From Qipengyuania sp. JC766 (GTDB lineage Bacteria; Pseudomonadota; Alphaproteobacteria; Sphingomonadales; Sphingomonadaceae), in contig NZ_JBFEFL010000001.1 in the NCBI RefSeq assembly GCF_040717445.1, positions 2,242,001 through 2,306,000 of the forward strand: a stretch of DNA of 64,000 nucleotides. Direction: 5' to 3'. The position numbers and the translations under genes were made by a program. The notes under the pieces were generated by a model that worked only from the letters and a program-made list of their open reading frames with translations, did no database searches and was not told the origin of the DNA. Below are positions 35,818-45,077 of this stretch, one piece after another (the first letter of the stretch is position 1; each line of letters opens with the position of its first letter).

Positions 35818-36852
35818 TCAGTCTGTTTCGGGAAGGCCGAGCGCGGCGCGCATTCCGGGAAGCCATTGCTGCTTCTCCCGATCCCAGAAGGGATAGGTGT
35901 TGGCATAGGCCCACACGCACATCCCCACGCCGGCCGGTTCGAACGCCTCGCGCACGGCGCGGTGATAGGTGGCACGCTCCTGCGTCGGGCTGTGCAGGTC
36001 GTACGCGCCCACTTCGCCCATGAAAGGCGTCTTGCCGGTCCGCGCGACGTAATCGCGGATCTTCTGCACGTCGCGGGCGAGCTGCTCGCGATCGCCTTCG
36101 GCCGGATACCGGCGGCCCGGCGGCGGCATGTCCGGAGCGGTCCAGCTCGCGCCCTGGTGGGTGTAGGCGAACGGATCGTAATAATGGAATGTCGGGTGGA
36201 CGTGGGGATCGTCGGGCAGGGGCAAAGTCGCGAGGGAATCGATCCCGCTCCAGTTCTCGCCCCCGTAGATCACCGCGCGGGTCGGGTGGGTTTCGCGCAC
36301 CGCACGCAGGGCAGGCGCCAGCGTCTGCAGCAGGTTGGAGTGATCGAAGTTCCTGTGCGGCTCGTTCTCGAGTTCGAACCAGAGGGTTTCCTCCGGATAG
36401 CCTTCGAAACGCTCTGCAATCTGGCGCCACACCGCGCCGTGCCATTCGGCCGTGGCGAGCGGATCGTCATGGATCGGCTCGAAATGGTGGCTGTTGAGGA
36501 TCACGTTGAGATCGGCCGCCAGCGCCTGGTCGACGACCGTCTGGACCCGGTCCATCCATTCCGGGTCCACGGTCCAAGGCGATGCCGGCGCCGTCTTGTT
36601 GTGCCAGCGAACGGGAATGCGGACCGTGTCGAACCCGGCGGCCTTGATCCGGGCGAAGTCGTCCGCCGCGATCGGTTTTCCGCCCCAGCTTCCTTCCCGC
36701 TCCGGCTCCAGCGAGTTGCCCATGTTGATGCAGGTGCCGACCGGCAGCGGCGCGGCCTCGGTCCCGGTCTGCGATGCGGCGACCGGCTGGGCCGACGCGA
36801 GCGCTGCGCACAACGCCGCCACACATGCCTTTGCCGTCAGAATCCGTACCAT
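35818..36852 (-). CDS. GH5 endoglucanase-like glycosidase, exported
   Basis: This 344-residue GH5 (cellulase family A) protein has a signal peptide (to about residue 26), GTCINMGNSLEP at the start of the barrel, FDTVRIPVRW, acid/base Glu164 in FELENEPHRN and nucleophile Glu280 in PFMGEVGAYD. The catalytic core is complete and no extra domain is present. Substrates in this branch include beta-1,4-glucan, xyloglucan and mixed-linkage glucan, so the polymer is not certain. It is co-transcribed with the tandem-module gene behind operator 5. Confidence 0.85.
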   Translation of the reverse strand: MVRILTAKACVAALCAALASAQPVAASQTGTEAAPLPVGTCINMGNSLEPEREGSWGGKPIAADDFARIKAAGFDTVRIPVRWHNKTAPASPWTVDPEWMDRVQTVVDQALAADLNVILNSHHFEPIHDDPLATAEWHGAVWRQIAERFEGYPEETLWFELENEPHRNFDHSNLLQTLAPALRAVRETHPTRAVIYGGENWSGIDSLATLPLPDDPHVHPTFHYYDPFAYTHQGASWTAPDMPPPGRRYPAEGDREQLARDVQKIRDYVARTGKTPFMGEVGAYDLHSPTQERATYHRAVREAFEPAGVGMCVWAYANTYPFWDREKQQWLPGMRAALGLPETD

Positions 36853-36897
36853 CTATCTCTCTCCATCCGACGCGCCTCTCCGGGCTGCGTTCGCTCG

Positions 36898-36911
36898 CGA
36901 TAGCGCTATCA
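36898..36911. promoter_or_regulatory. XylR-type operator 5 (CGATAGCGCTATCA)
   Basis: This AGCGCT-core palindrome lies 45 bases upstream of the GH5 gene and downstream of the second JmjC-like gene. It separates the GH3-JmjC unit from the GH5-module unit. Confidence 0.8.
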
Positions 36912-36964
36912 CGGAGGCCGGTGGCCCGTAAAGCGGGTCATTGCCGCACTGCCCCTTTGCCGCG

Positions 36965-37972
36965 CTATCGGCCCCCGAGAACCTGGACGACGAAGCGCCG
37001 GATCATTTCGTCGCGCTGAGGGGATGGCGGCCCGGTCACGGTGCGCGCATGGGCCGGCAAGTGATCCGCCGCAGCCTGAGCGTCCTCCCCGAAAACGAAA
37101 TGCTCGAACCAGTGCGACCAGGCCTTTCGCTGTCCTTCCGGCTGGTCCCGGATCGCCATGATGGCGTGGACCAGTGCAAGGAAGCCGCCGCCGTGCCGGG
37201 CATCGTTGTGCCAGTAGTTCACCAGGATATTGACCGGCTGCGTCGCCTGTACGTGGTGCCACCACAGAGTCGGGATGTAGATGGCATCGCCGGGCTCGAG
37301 TTCCGCCGTCAGGGCGCGTTCCCGCGCGCGTTCATAGTTGGGATACCGCTCGAGGTCGGGATCCAGCGGATCGACCATGCTGACAGGCTGGCCGGCCAGC
37401 GTCATGTCCAGCGGGCCGACATACAGGTCCGCGGTCGCATCGGGCGGGAAGAGAGTGAAGCGCCGCTTGCCCAGCGCGACGACCGCGAGATTGTCCGACA
37501 GGTCGAAATGCGTCGCGACCTGTGTGGCGTTGCCCAGCCAGATGCGCGCCGTCGCATCGGGCAGTCCGTCCGCCAGTGCGAAGGGGTTCTCGGCTTCGAA
37601 GCCCGGCACATGCGACGCGGCGGGCGTGGCGCCGGCGTAGATTCCGATCGCGTCAGCATCGCCGGCAATCCGGGCGAGGTGACGCGCCAGCTGGGTGAGC
37701 GTGCCCTTCTGCCGCTGGAAATTGAAGCCGCGCATGTCCGGCGCGTAGAAGAAGCGCCCCCGTTCCGCAGGCGGCGCGACCATGACATCCGTCGGTGCGC
37801 CGCTGTCGAGCCGCTCCAGATGCCGGAGCGCCGCCTCGGGCGAAGTTCGCCCCGCCGCGACGATCGGCCAGTCCTTCGCAGCCCCGCGCATTACGACCGG
37901 GCGAAAGAGCGGGCGGATTTCGGCTTCGAACCTATCGCCGCTCGGGACCGCTATTTCCTCGACTGGGGACAT
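36965..37972 (-). CDS. JmjC/Cupin_8-like Fe(II)/2-oxoglutarate oxygenase (copy 2)
   Basis: This 335-residue paralogue of the oxygenase at 7891 has VATHFDLSDN for the His-x-Asp pair, KRRFTLFPPDATADLYVGP, and the distal His in PTLWWHHVQATQP after LEPGDAIYIP, so the metal triad is kept. The N-terminal RPVVMRGAAKDWP is the family opening. I start at ATG 37972 (MSPVEEIAVP), 28 bases after the GH3 stop; ATG 38029 would overlap that gene. It is apparently co-transcribed with the GH3 lipoprotein behind operator 6. The target is unknown, but it is a second link between this family and the xylan regulon. Confidence 0.8.
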   Translation of the reverse strand: MSPVEEIAVPSGDRFEAEIRPLFRPVVMRGAAKDWPIVAAGRTSPEAALRHLERLDSGAPTDVMVAPPAERGRFFYAPDMRGFNFQRQKGTLTQLARHLARIAGDADAIGIYAGATPAASHVPGFEAENPFALADGLPDATARIWLGNATQVATHFDLSDNLAVVALGKRRFTLFPPDATADLYVGPLDMTLAGQPVSMVDPLDPDLERYPNYERARERALTAELEPGDAIYIPTLWWHHVQATQPVNILVNYWHNDARHGGGFLALVHAIMAIRDQPEGQRKAWSHWFEHFVFGEDAQAAADHLPAHARTVTGPPSPQRDEMIRRFVVQVLGGR

Positions 37973-38000
37973 GCCGGGCAGGACTAGCGCGGCCCGCTCG

Positions 38001-40535
38001 TCACGAACAGGGCAGCACCACCTCCGCATCGGTTCCCAGCCGCACTTCGCCGATCGCGAAATCCGTAGACCCGCGTGTCGTCAGGACGAACGGTTCGGTC
38101 AGTTCGGATATATCCGCACCCTTGTCGCGCAGGCATTTGAGTGGAATGCCGTAGCGGACCCATTCGCTGCCCTGCGGCAGGGAGACGTTCGCAAAGCCGC
38201 GGCTGTCCGGTCCGATCGCGCCCAGCATCGCGCTGTCGGGCGCATCCCAGACCTTCATGGTCGCGAGCAGGAGGATGTCGGCATTCGTTTCCTTCGCGAT
38301 GTCGACCGGTTCGAAATTGCGCAGGGCGACGCTGGCGGTGCCGCCTTCGACGGTGAAGCGCCGCGCCCCTTCCTGCACCTGGAAGTTCTCGGCCGTCACG
38401 CGCACGCGGCCGGCCAGCGCTTCTGCCGGCACGGTGGTGATACGGGTCTGTTCGGCGGAGCCTTCCCCGTTCACGAGGAGCGACCAGCGGGCGGCCGGCG
38501 CCCCGGCGCTGAACCAGAGGCGGCTGTCGCCGGCCAGCTCGGATGCGTCGAGTTCGGGCAGGGGCGTCCACGCCGCGCGCGGGCTGGCGTAGCTGAGGCC
38601 GTAACCATAATCGAACAGCGCACCGTCATCCATGTCCGCGGTCCGCGGCCAGGCGGCGGGCAGCTTGCCGACAAAATCGTGCCGTGCCCCGCCGTCGGGT
38701 CCGGCGACGATCACGTCCGCGATCCCGCCGCCTTCGCTGCCGGGCAGCCATGCGACGACGAACGCGTCCGCGGCGTTGAGGGCAGGGTTCACGTAAAGCG
38801 GGCGGCCGGTGACCATTAGCGCGACGACAGGGATGCCCTGCGCCTTCAGCTTGCGCATCGTTTCGTAAGGCCCGGTCAGTTCGGCATCGAGGGCGAGCGT
38901 CGCCCGGTCCCCCTGGAACTCGGCATAGGGTTTCTCCCCGAACACGACGATGGCGGCATCGGGCCGCTCGTCAAAGCTGCCGTCGGGCGACAGCTGCGCG
39001 CTGCCCCCGGCGGCCTGCACCGCGTCGCGAAGGCCGGTGAAGATGGAGGTCGCGCCCGGGAAGTGGCTGTTGTCGACGCCGGTCCCTTGCCAGCTGAGCG
39101 TCCAGCCGCCGGACTGGCGCGCGATGTCGTCCGCGCCCTCGCCCGCGACCAGCAGTCGCCCGCCCGGGGCCAGCGGCAGGATGCCGCTGTTCTTGAGCAG
39201 GACGAGCGACTTGCGGACCGATTCGCGCGCGATCGCGCGGTGTTCCGGCGCGCCGAGCAGTTCGTAATCGCCCGCCAGAGGCCGCGTGGAGGGTTTGCCC
39301 GCATCGAACAGGCCCAGCCGCGCCTTCACTTCCAGGATCTTGGTCACCGCATCGTCGATCCGCGCCATCGGGATGGTGCCGGCCCGCGCGCGCTGGAGGA
39401 GGTCGTTGTAGATCGGCTTCCAGGTATCGGGCGCCATGTACATGTCGATCCCCGCCATCAGCGCCTGCGGGCAGCTTTCATTGGTGCAGCCGGCCACCTG
39501 GCCGTGCGCGTTCCAGTCCGAGACGACGAAGCCGCCGAAATCCATCCGGTCCTTCAGGACGCCCGTCACCAGCGACTTGTTGCCGGTCATCTTCTTGCCC
39601 TGCCAGCTAGAGAAGCTGATCATGACGGTCGAGACGCCTTCCGCGATCGCCGGACCGTAGGGCAGGCCGTGGATGTCGCGCAGTTCCTCCTCGCTGATGG
39701 AACTGTCGCCCTGGTCGACGCCGTTGTCCGTCCCGCCATCGGCCAGGAAGTGCTTGGTCGAAGCGATGACGTAGGGGCCGGAAAGCAAGTCGTCATTGCT
39801 CGGCGGACCCTGCAGGCCGCGCACCATCGCGCCGACATAGGACGCAACCAGTTCAGGGTCCGACGAATAGCCTTCGTAGGCACGGCCCCAGCGGAAATCC
39901 TGCGGGACCGCGACAGTGGGCGCGAAGGTCCATTCCTGACCCGTGACGCGGATTTCCTTCGCCGTCGCCGCGCCGATCCGTTCGATCAGCGCGGGATCGC
40001 GCGCCGCGCCAAGGCCGATATTGTGCGGGAAGATAGTGGCCCCGATGATGTTCGAATGGCCGTGGACCGCATCGGTCCCCCAAACGATGGGGATGCCCAC
40101 GCCGCCGTCGCTCGTGTCGACCGAATTGTCGTAGAAATCATCCGCCGCCGCCAGCCATTCGGGCGCGGGCGCGAGGTCGTTGCCGTTCGGCCCGCTGTTC
40201 CCGCCGACCAGGATCGAACCCAGGTTGTAGGTCTTCACGTCTTCCGGCGTGACGCAGCACAGATCGGCCTGGACCAGCTGGCCGATCTTTTCCTCCAGCG
40301 TCATGCGCGAAAGCAGATCGGCGATCATCGCGCTGTCTTCGGCAGGGACGGTCACGGGATAGTCGTAGGACGGCCAGATCGACGGGTCGGCGACACCGGC
40401 ACCTGCATCCGATGCGACCGCGTCAGCATCCTGCGAGGCGGCGGCGACCGGCACGGCATCCTGCCCGGATACGGCGGTGCAGCCTGCGAGCGTTGTGGAC
40501 AGGAACAGGCCGGTCAGGGCCAGGCGCTTGAGCAT
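38001..40535 (-). CDS. GH3 exo-beta-glucosidase-like lipoprotein
   Basis: This 844-residue GH3 enzyme has a signal with lipobox LAGC (Cys19), a barrel with STKHFLADGGTDNGVDQGD and nucleophile Asp in FVVSDWNAHGQ, a second domain with LRDAVQAAGG and a C-terminal galactose-binding-like extension ending in VVLPCS. The layout resembles ExoP/Cel3A-type exo-1,4-beta-glucosidases and differs from the two GH3 copies at 16953-21739. ATG 40535 gives a clean lipoprotein signal. Likely anchored in the outer membrane or periplasm, it would trim glucan or xylan oligomers. Operator 6 lies 62 bases upstream. Confidence 0.88.
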   Translation of the reverse strand: MLKRLALTGLFLSTTLAGCTAVSGQDAVPVAAASQDADAVASDAGAGVADPSIWPSYDYPVTVPAEDSAMIADLLSRMTLEEKIGQLVQADLCCVTPEDVKTYNLGSILVGGNSGPNGNDLAPAPEWLAAADDFYDNSVDTSDGGVGIPIVWGTDAVHGHSNIIGATIFPHNIGLGAARDPALIERIGAATAKEIRVTGQEWTFAPTVAVPQDFRWGRAYEGYSSDPELVASYVGAMVRGLQGPPSNDDLLSGPYVIASTKHFLADGGTDNGVDQGDSSISEEELRDIHGLPYGPAIAEGVSTVMISFSSWQGKKMTGNKSLVTGVLKDRMDFGGFVVSDWNAHGQVAGCTNESCPQALMAGIDMYMAPDTWKPIYNDLLQRARAGTIPMARIDDAVTKILEVKARLGLFDAGKPSTRPLAGDYELLGAPEHRAIARESVRKSLVLLKNSGILPLAPGGRLLVAGEGADDIARQSGGWTLSWQGTGVDNSHFPGATSIFTGLRDAVQAAGGSAQLSPDGSFDERPDAAIVVFGEKPYAEFQGDRATLALDAELTGPYETMRKLKAQGIPVVALMVTGRPLYVNPALNAADAFVVAWLPGSEGGGIADVIVAGPDGGARHDFVGKLPAAWPRTADMDDGALFDYGYGLSYASPRAAWTPLPELDASELAGDSRLWFSAGAPAARWSLLVNGEGSAEQTRITTVPAEALAGRVRVTAENFQVQEGARRFTVEGGTASVALRNFEPVDIAKETNADILLLATMKVWDAPDSAMLGAIGPDSRGFANVSLPQGSEWVRYGIPLKCLRDKGADISELTEPFVLTTRGSTDFAIGEVRLGTDAEVVLPCS

Positions 40536-40597
40536 TCTAAAGTCTCCCGGTTGACCGTCTGTCGCGGCCCTCATGTCCCTGCGCATCCCGATGCGTA

Positions 40598-40611
40598 TGG
40601 GAGCGCTACCA
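40598..40611. promoter_or_regulatory. XylR-type operator 6 (TGGGAGCGCTACCA)
   Basis: This AGCGCT-core palindrome lies 62 bases upstream of the GH3 lipoprotein gene and 57 bases beyond the end of the upstream oxidoreductase gene, so it serves the GH3-JmjC unit. Confidence 0.8.
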
Positions 40612-40668
40612 TACCCGGTTCCGCCGGCAGCACAAGTCATCCGGTGCCGGCAAGCGAGGCAGCCTGCG

Positions 40669-41844
40669 TCAGACCCGGACGAACTGCCCGTCGGCGTCGG
40701 CGCTGCGATACATCGCCTCGATCAGGCGAATGTCGCGCAGGCCCATCTCGCCCGGCGTCAGGTGGGGCTCGCCGGAACGCGCGGCTTGCGAGAACCCGTC
40801 GACCTGCGCAGCGAACTGATCGCCCGCATTGCCGGCCGAATATTCGCGCGCGGGCCCGCCCGCCTCCAGCCTGATCGTGTTGTCGTAATAGGTCGTGGCA
40901 GGCTGCATCTCTATCGACGCGTCCGAACCGAAATAACGCTGCCGGGACACGTACGGACTCCAGCAATAGGACGATGAGCCCTGCACATTTATCCCGCTCG
41001 CCATGCGGATCCTCCAGTCCAGCCCGCCTTCCACCTGCGTGAAGCGCGGATCGCCCTGCGGCGTGGAATAATGGGCGGAGACCGAGACCGGCGTATCGTC
41101 GGGCAGCATCATGAGCGAGGTGTTAAGGCCGTAGACGCCGATGTCGTACATCGATCCCCCGCCCGCCAGTTCCTTTTCAAGACGCCACTTGTGCGGCGGC
41201 CAATCGGGATTGGCGTTGAATCCGTGATCGGCCGAAACGAACCGCATGGTGCCGAGTTCGCCGGCCCGGATCCGCTCCAGCACGTGCATGTTGTTCGGCT
41301 CGAAATGGACCCGGTAGGCGACGCCCAGCGTGCGCCGGTTGCGCTCCGCCGCCGCGATCATCGCCTCGCACTCCGCGCTCGTCGAGGCCATCGGCTTCTC
41401 GCACAGGACGTGCTTGCCGGCATCCAGCGCGCGGATCGTGTATTCCGCGTGCAGGCCCACCGGCAGGACGATGTAGACGCAGTCGATCTCCGGATCGTCG
41501 GCAATCCGGTCGTAATCGTCATAGCCGTAGAAGCGCGAGACGCCGTAACGCGCGCCAAGCTCGCGCGCCTTGTCCGCATTGCCCGAAACGAATGCCGTCA
41601 GGCGCGAATGGCGCGCATTCGCGAAGCCGGGAATGACCTGCCCCACACCGAACGTGCCCAGCCCGACCACGGCCCAGCGCATGCGGTTCCCGGGGCGTTC
41701 GGGCAGTTGCGGATTGCCGATCAGCGGCTGCCCCTCGGCCTCCTGACCCGCCGCCCGGCCGGCCGCCAGCGCGGCCGCGGCACCTGCCCCCAGCATCAGG
41801 GCCTCGCGGCGCGTGGGATGGGTTTCGTCTTTTCCGGATGCCAT
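40669..41844 (-). CDS. Gfo/Idh/MocA oxidoreductase, Tat-exported, aldose oxidoreductase-like
   Basis: This 391-residue protein has a Tat-like leader (TRREALMLGAGAAAALAAG), a Rossmann motif VVGLGTFGVGQVIPGF, and CEKPM after HAEYTIRALDAGKHVL, the mark of the Gfo/Idh/MocA family. It resembles periplasmic glucose-fructose oxidoreductase and the aldose-aldose oxidoreductase of Caulobacter, which keep a tightly bound NADP and convert sugars to lactone plus alditol. A role in periplasmic sugar oxidation is plausible. It has no AGCGCT operator of its own and is divergent from a ROK kinase with a 50-base gap. Confidence 0.78.
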   Translation of the reverse strand: MASGKDETHPTRREALMLGAGAAAALAAGRAAGQEAEGQPLIGNPQLPERPGNRMRWAVVGLGTFGVGQVIPGFANARHSRLTAFVSGNADKARELGARYGVSRFYGYDDYDRIADDPEIDCVYIVLPVGLHAEYTIRALDAGKHVLCEKPMASTSAECEAMIAAAERNRRTLGVAYRVHFEPNNMHVLERIRAGELGTMRFVSADHGFNANPDWPPHKWRLEKELAGGGSMYDIGVYGLNTSLMMLPDDTPVSVSAHYSTPQGDPRFTQVEGGLDWRIRMASGINVQGSSSYCWSPYVSRQRYFGSDASIEMQPATTYYDNTIRLEAGGPAREYSAGNAGDQFAAQVDGFSQAARSGEPHLTPGEMGLRDIRLIEAMYRSADADGQFVRV

Positions 41845-41894
41845 CGCGTCATTCCCCGCTATGCTTTCGGAACATATGACAAGGGCCCGCGCGG

Positions 41895-42839
41895 TTGGCT
41901 ACTGCGCCGATCTCGCGGGGGCCATTCGGGAAGGGCGGAGCGGTCATCGCGGGGAAGGACATCACGTTTGGCGGCATCGAGGCGGGCGGCACCAAATTCG
42001 TCCTCGCCATCGGCAGCCCGTCGGGCACGATTGTCGAGCGGCACGAAATTGCCACGCGCGGGCCCGAAGATGCGCTGCGCGAGGCACTGGACTGGTTCCG
42101 GGGCCAGGAGGGCAGGCACGGCCCGGCCGCCGCGCTCGGCATCGGCAGTTTCGGTCCGGTCGATTGCGATCCCCGGTCGCCCGGCTGGGGCCGCATCACC
42201 ACCACGCCCAAGCCCGGCTGGGCGGATTGCGACATCGCGGGGTACTTCGCGGACCGGCTCGGTTGCCCGGTCGGCTTCGACACGGACGTGAATGCGGCGG
42301 CACTGGCGGAATGGCATGCCCGCCGCGACCGCCCACCCCACGGGCTTGCCTATGTCACGGTCGGGACCGGCATCGGCGGCGGGATCGTGGCAGGGGGCGA
42401 CGCGATCGGAAAGCCCGCCCATCCGGAAATCGGCCATATCCGCGTGGCGCGCCATGCCGACGACCGTGCCTTTGCAGGATCGTGCCCCTTCCACGGCGAC
42501 TGCCTGGAAGGGCTGGCGAGCGGCCCGGCGATCCGCGCGCGCTGGGGGCTACCGCTCGGGGAATTGCCCGCCGACGGTCCGGCGAAGACCGTGGTCGCGC
42601 ATTACCTGGCGCAGCTGTGCCACGTCCTGTTCTCTACCGCGGTCGCGGATCTCGTGCTGATGGGCGGTGGTGTCATGAAGACGCCGGGGCTGCTCGATCT
42701 TGTCAGGACCGGGATGGCCGATATCGACCGGGGCTACCTTCCGCAGGGTATCGACCGCCGCATCGAGCGCCCGCTCCTGGGCGATGACGCAGGCATTGCC
42801 GGGGCGCTGATCCTCGCGGGCCGGGCTCTGGACGACTGA
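41895..42839 (+). CDS. ROK-family sugar kinase (fructokinase-like)
   Basis: This roughly 314-residue ROK kinase has the ATP-binding motif FGGIEAGGTKF, the TVGTGIGGGIV motif, and the zinc/sugar segment HPEIGHIRV with CPFHGDCLEG. This set fits ROK fructokinases and glucokinases that phosphorylate hexoses at C6. The start is uncertain: TTG 41895 is the only usual start before the nucleotide motif in this frame. It is divergent from the aldose oxidoreductase gene. It is close to, but probably not a member of, the xylose regulon, since no operator is seen in the shared gap. Confidence 0.8.
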   Translation: MATAPISRGPFGKGGAVIAGKDITFGGIEAGGTKFVLAIGSPSGTIVERHEIATRGPEDALREALDWFRGQEGRHGPAAALGIGSFGPVDCDPRSPGWGRITTTPKPGWADCDIAGYFADRLGCPVGFDTDVNAAALAEWHARRDRPPHGLAYVTVGTGIGGGIVAGGDAIGKPAHPEIGHIRVARHADDRAFAGSCPFHGDCLEGLASGPAIRARWGLPLGELPADGPAKTVVAHYLAQLCHVLFSTAVADLVLMGGGVMKTPGLLDLVRTGMADIDRGYLPQGIDRRIERPLLGDDAGIAGALILAGRALDD

Positions 42840-42857
42840 TCCGCTCGAGCCCGGCGG

Positions 42858-43619
42858 CTATCCCTGCATCTGCCGCTTCCAGGCTCGCGCGCCGTCCTGC
42901 GACTGGCGCCTGATTTCGGGCACATCGACTCTTGCGTCGGGGTCGAGCGTCACGTCCAGATAGTCCGCGACCAGCGCCACCGCCGCTGCCGGATCGTCCA
43001 GCACGTCCTCGTACCAGACGACCAGCGGTGCGATCCCCATCTCGCCATACATCTGCTCCCACGCCTTTTCCTGCATGGCGAGTTCGCGGCTCGCGCGTTC
43101 GACCATGGCGGGGGAGAATTCGGGCTCGGCGCGCGCGCCCGTTTCCTGCTCCTGCCGCCAGATGCCCGACAGGCTGGCCCGCGCGAGGGAGATCGCGTGC
43201 GCTTCGGTGTCCCTGCGCCGCAACTGTACGACCTTGCTCGCCGGGCCCGCCGCGAGGAGGAACCGCATCGCGCCGGAAAGCAGCGCGGGATTGGCAGCGG
43301 CCAGCACTTCCATCTGCAAGGGAAAGGCCTTCAGCCCGAAGATTCCGTTCGGGGACGTGCGGGTGCGAACGATCCGGTCCCACAGCTCGATCTGGTCACG
43401 CGGCCGGCCATGGACATGGCCGAACGGGCCGGTGGCTTCGAAATTGAGGTATTCCAGCGGGGCGCCCAGGCATCCGGTTCGCCAGAGCAGGTGGCTGAAA
43501 TAGGTGCTGCCCGATCGCGGTACGGTCGCCAGCAGATAGGGTCGCGGCGGCGACTGATGGGCAAGCCAGTCGAACTGCGGCTCGTAGCCTGTCAGGACAT
43601 GGTCGGGTATCGTCGGCAT
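42858..43619 (-). CDS. Stf0-type sulfotransferase
   Basis: This 253-residue protein shows the PAPS-binding 5' loop ATVPRSGSTYFSHLL and FGLKAFPLQMEVL, which match Stf0 (trehalose 2-sulfotransferase) family proteins. A 3' segment VVQLRRRDTEAHAISLARA supplies the second phosphate-binding site. The reaction would move sulfate from PAPS to a sugar hydroxyl; the acceptor is unknown. It is convergent with the ROK kinase (18-base gap). Neighbours give no clue to acceptor, though surface glycan genes lie 17 kb away. Confidence 0.78.
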   Translation of the reverse strand: MPTIPDHVLTGYEPQFDWLAHQSPPRPYLLATVPRSGSTYFSHLLWRTGCLGAPLEYLNFEATGPFGHVHGRPRDQIELWDRIVRTRTSPNGIFGLKAFPLQMEVLAAANPALLSGAMRFLLAAGPASKVVQLRRRDTEAHAISLARASLSGIWRQEQETGARAEPEFSPAMVERASRELAMQEKAWEQMYGEMGIAPLVVWYEDVLDDPAAAVALVADYLDVTLDPDARVDVPEIRRQSQDGARAWKRQMQG

Positions 43620-43706
43620 CCGCCCCTTCGCCTCGCCTCTTGCTATCCGGGCGAAGCCTGCATCCCGGCCGGTCGCCGGGTCAATCCCCCAGGTTGATCC
43701 CCGATG

Positions 43707-44189
43707 TCAGCGGTATTTCATGTGGATGGTGATCGGCTTGACCCCGTCCCCGACCGCGAACTGCGTCTTGGAAACGCCCGGTGCGGTCACATAGACCGTG
43801 GGATTGCGCGACATGCCGCCGCCATCGCCGAACAGGTCGACCTCGCGATCGCCATCGACATCGTGCTGCACCGCCACGGCATACTGGCCGGGCTTCGGCA
43901 CCGGTACGCAGACCACCACCAGACCCTGCCGCGGCTTCATGTCGACGCGGCTGAGATAGCGCTTGCTCTTGAGCCAGTCGCTCCTCTCGGCGCGATAGGT
44001 GCGCACGAACAGATTGCCTTCGCCGGACTTCAGGCCGCGCACGAAGATCTTGATCGCGGGCCCCTTGTTGCCCTCGCAGCGGCTGAGGTCGTTACCGATG
44101 ACCTGCGCATATTGCGCGCTCGCCGGGGCGGCCGTCGCGAGACTTGCCAGCGCAAGCGCCGCCGCTCCGTATCGAAGTGAATTGGTCAT
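43707..44189 (-). CDS. DUF2141 exported protein
   Basis: This 160-residue protein has a signal peptide (to about residue 25, APASAQ) and one DUF2141 domain, marked by VRGLKSGEGNLFVRTY, GQYAVAVQHDVDGDREVDLF and a GGMSRNPTVY segment. The family has no settled function and is common in sphingomonads. It stands alone between the sulfotransferase and rpe, both across short gaps. The 225 bases to rpe hold a GCCTC/GAGGC hairpin but nothing decisive. Confidence 0.78.
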   Translation of the reverse strand: MTNSLRYGAAALALASLATAAPASAQYAQVIGNDLSRCEGNKGPAIKIFVRGLKSGEGNLFVRTYRAERSDWLKSKRYLSRVDMKPRQGLVVVCVPVPKPGQYAVAVQHDVDGDREVDLFGDGGGMSRNPTVYVTAPGVSKTQFAVGDGVKPITIHMKYR

Positions 44190-44414
44190 GCATTATCCTG
44201 ATTTCGAGGACGTCGCAGCGCTACAACGGACACGCGCCGACAGTCTTGTTTCGGGACACTTCATGGAGGCCCGCCCATGAATTCCGTCTGAATTGGAACA
44301 CGATTGGCCGAACGGCGAAAACAATACGGAAAGCGGTGTGGAAAAAGGAACGCCTCGCCTTGAGGCGACTCCGGGGGGACGATACGCGCAACCATGCCCG
44401 CCAAGGATGTGCCA

Positions 44415-45077
44415 ATGGCCACCCCGCTTGTTTCCCCTTCGATCCTGTCCGCCGACTTCGCCAGGCTGGGTGAAGAGGTGCGCGCGATCGATGCGGCCGG
44501 GGCGGACTGGATCCACATCGACGTGATGGACGGCCATTACGTCCCCAACATCACCATCGGTCCCGATGTCGTGAAGGCGCTGCGGCCCCATACGGACAAG
44601 CCGTTCGACGTCCATCTGATGATCAGCCCGGTCGACGCCTATCTGGAAGCTTTCGCCGAGGCCGGCGCCGACATCATCACCGTGCATCCCGAAGCGGGGC
44701 CGCACGTCCACCGCACGCTGCAGGCGATCCGGGGCCTCGGCAAGAAGGCCGGCATCGTCTTCAACCCGGGCACGCCGGTCGACGCGCTCGATTACCTGAT
44801 CGACCTGGTCGACCTCGTCCTGGTGATGAGCGTCAATCCCGGTTTCGGCGGCCAGAGCTTCATTCCCGGACAGCTGGACAAGATCGCCGCCGTGCGGGAG
44901 CGGATCGACCGGAGCGGGCGCGACATCCGGCTGGAAGTGGATGGTGGCGTCAATGCGGACACCGCCCGGCAATGCGTCGCCGCCGGGGCGGACGTGCTGG
45001 TCGCGGGTTCGGCCACGTTCAAGGGCGGGCCCGATCGCTACGCCGCGAACATACAAGCCTTGAGAGGGGGAGACTGA
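44415..45077 (+). CDS. rpe: Ribulose-phosphate 3-epimerase
   Basis: This 220-residue TIM barrel interconverts ribulose-5-phosphate and xylulose-5-phosphate. Visible marks are [29 protein letters not shown] with the metal Asp/His, [14 protein letters not shown], and [15 protein letters not shown] 44415 has AAGGA eight bases upstream; ATG 44394 would add seven residues. The stop overlaps the start of the next gene (TGATG), so the two are coupled. Confidence 0.95.
   Translation: MATPLVSPSILSADFARLGEEVRAIDAAGADWIHIDVMDGHYVPNITIGPDVVKALRPHTDKPFDVHLMISPVDAYLEAFAEAGADIITVHPEAGPHVHRTLQAIRGLGKKAGIVFNPGTPVDALDYLIDLVDLVLVMSVNPGFGGQSFIPGQLDKIAAVRERIDRSGRDIRLEVDGGVNADTARQCVAAGADVLVAGSATFKGGPDRYAANIQALRGGD

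Noticed and set aside
44213-44226. A GTCGCAGCGCTACAA sequence near the DUF2141 start
   Set aside because: It keeps the AGCGCT core but the left arm fails, and it lies beside a gene with no xylan link; likely chance.
44351-44367. A GCCTC/GAGGC hairpin upstream of rpe
   Set aside because: No T-run follows on the plus strand. A T-rich stretch lies on the minus strand side, but no leftward gene needs ending there.
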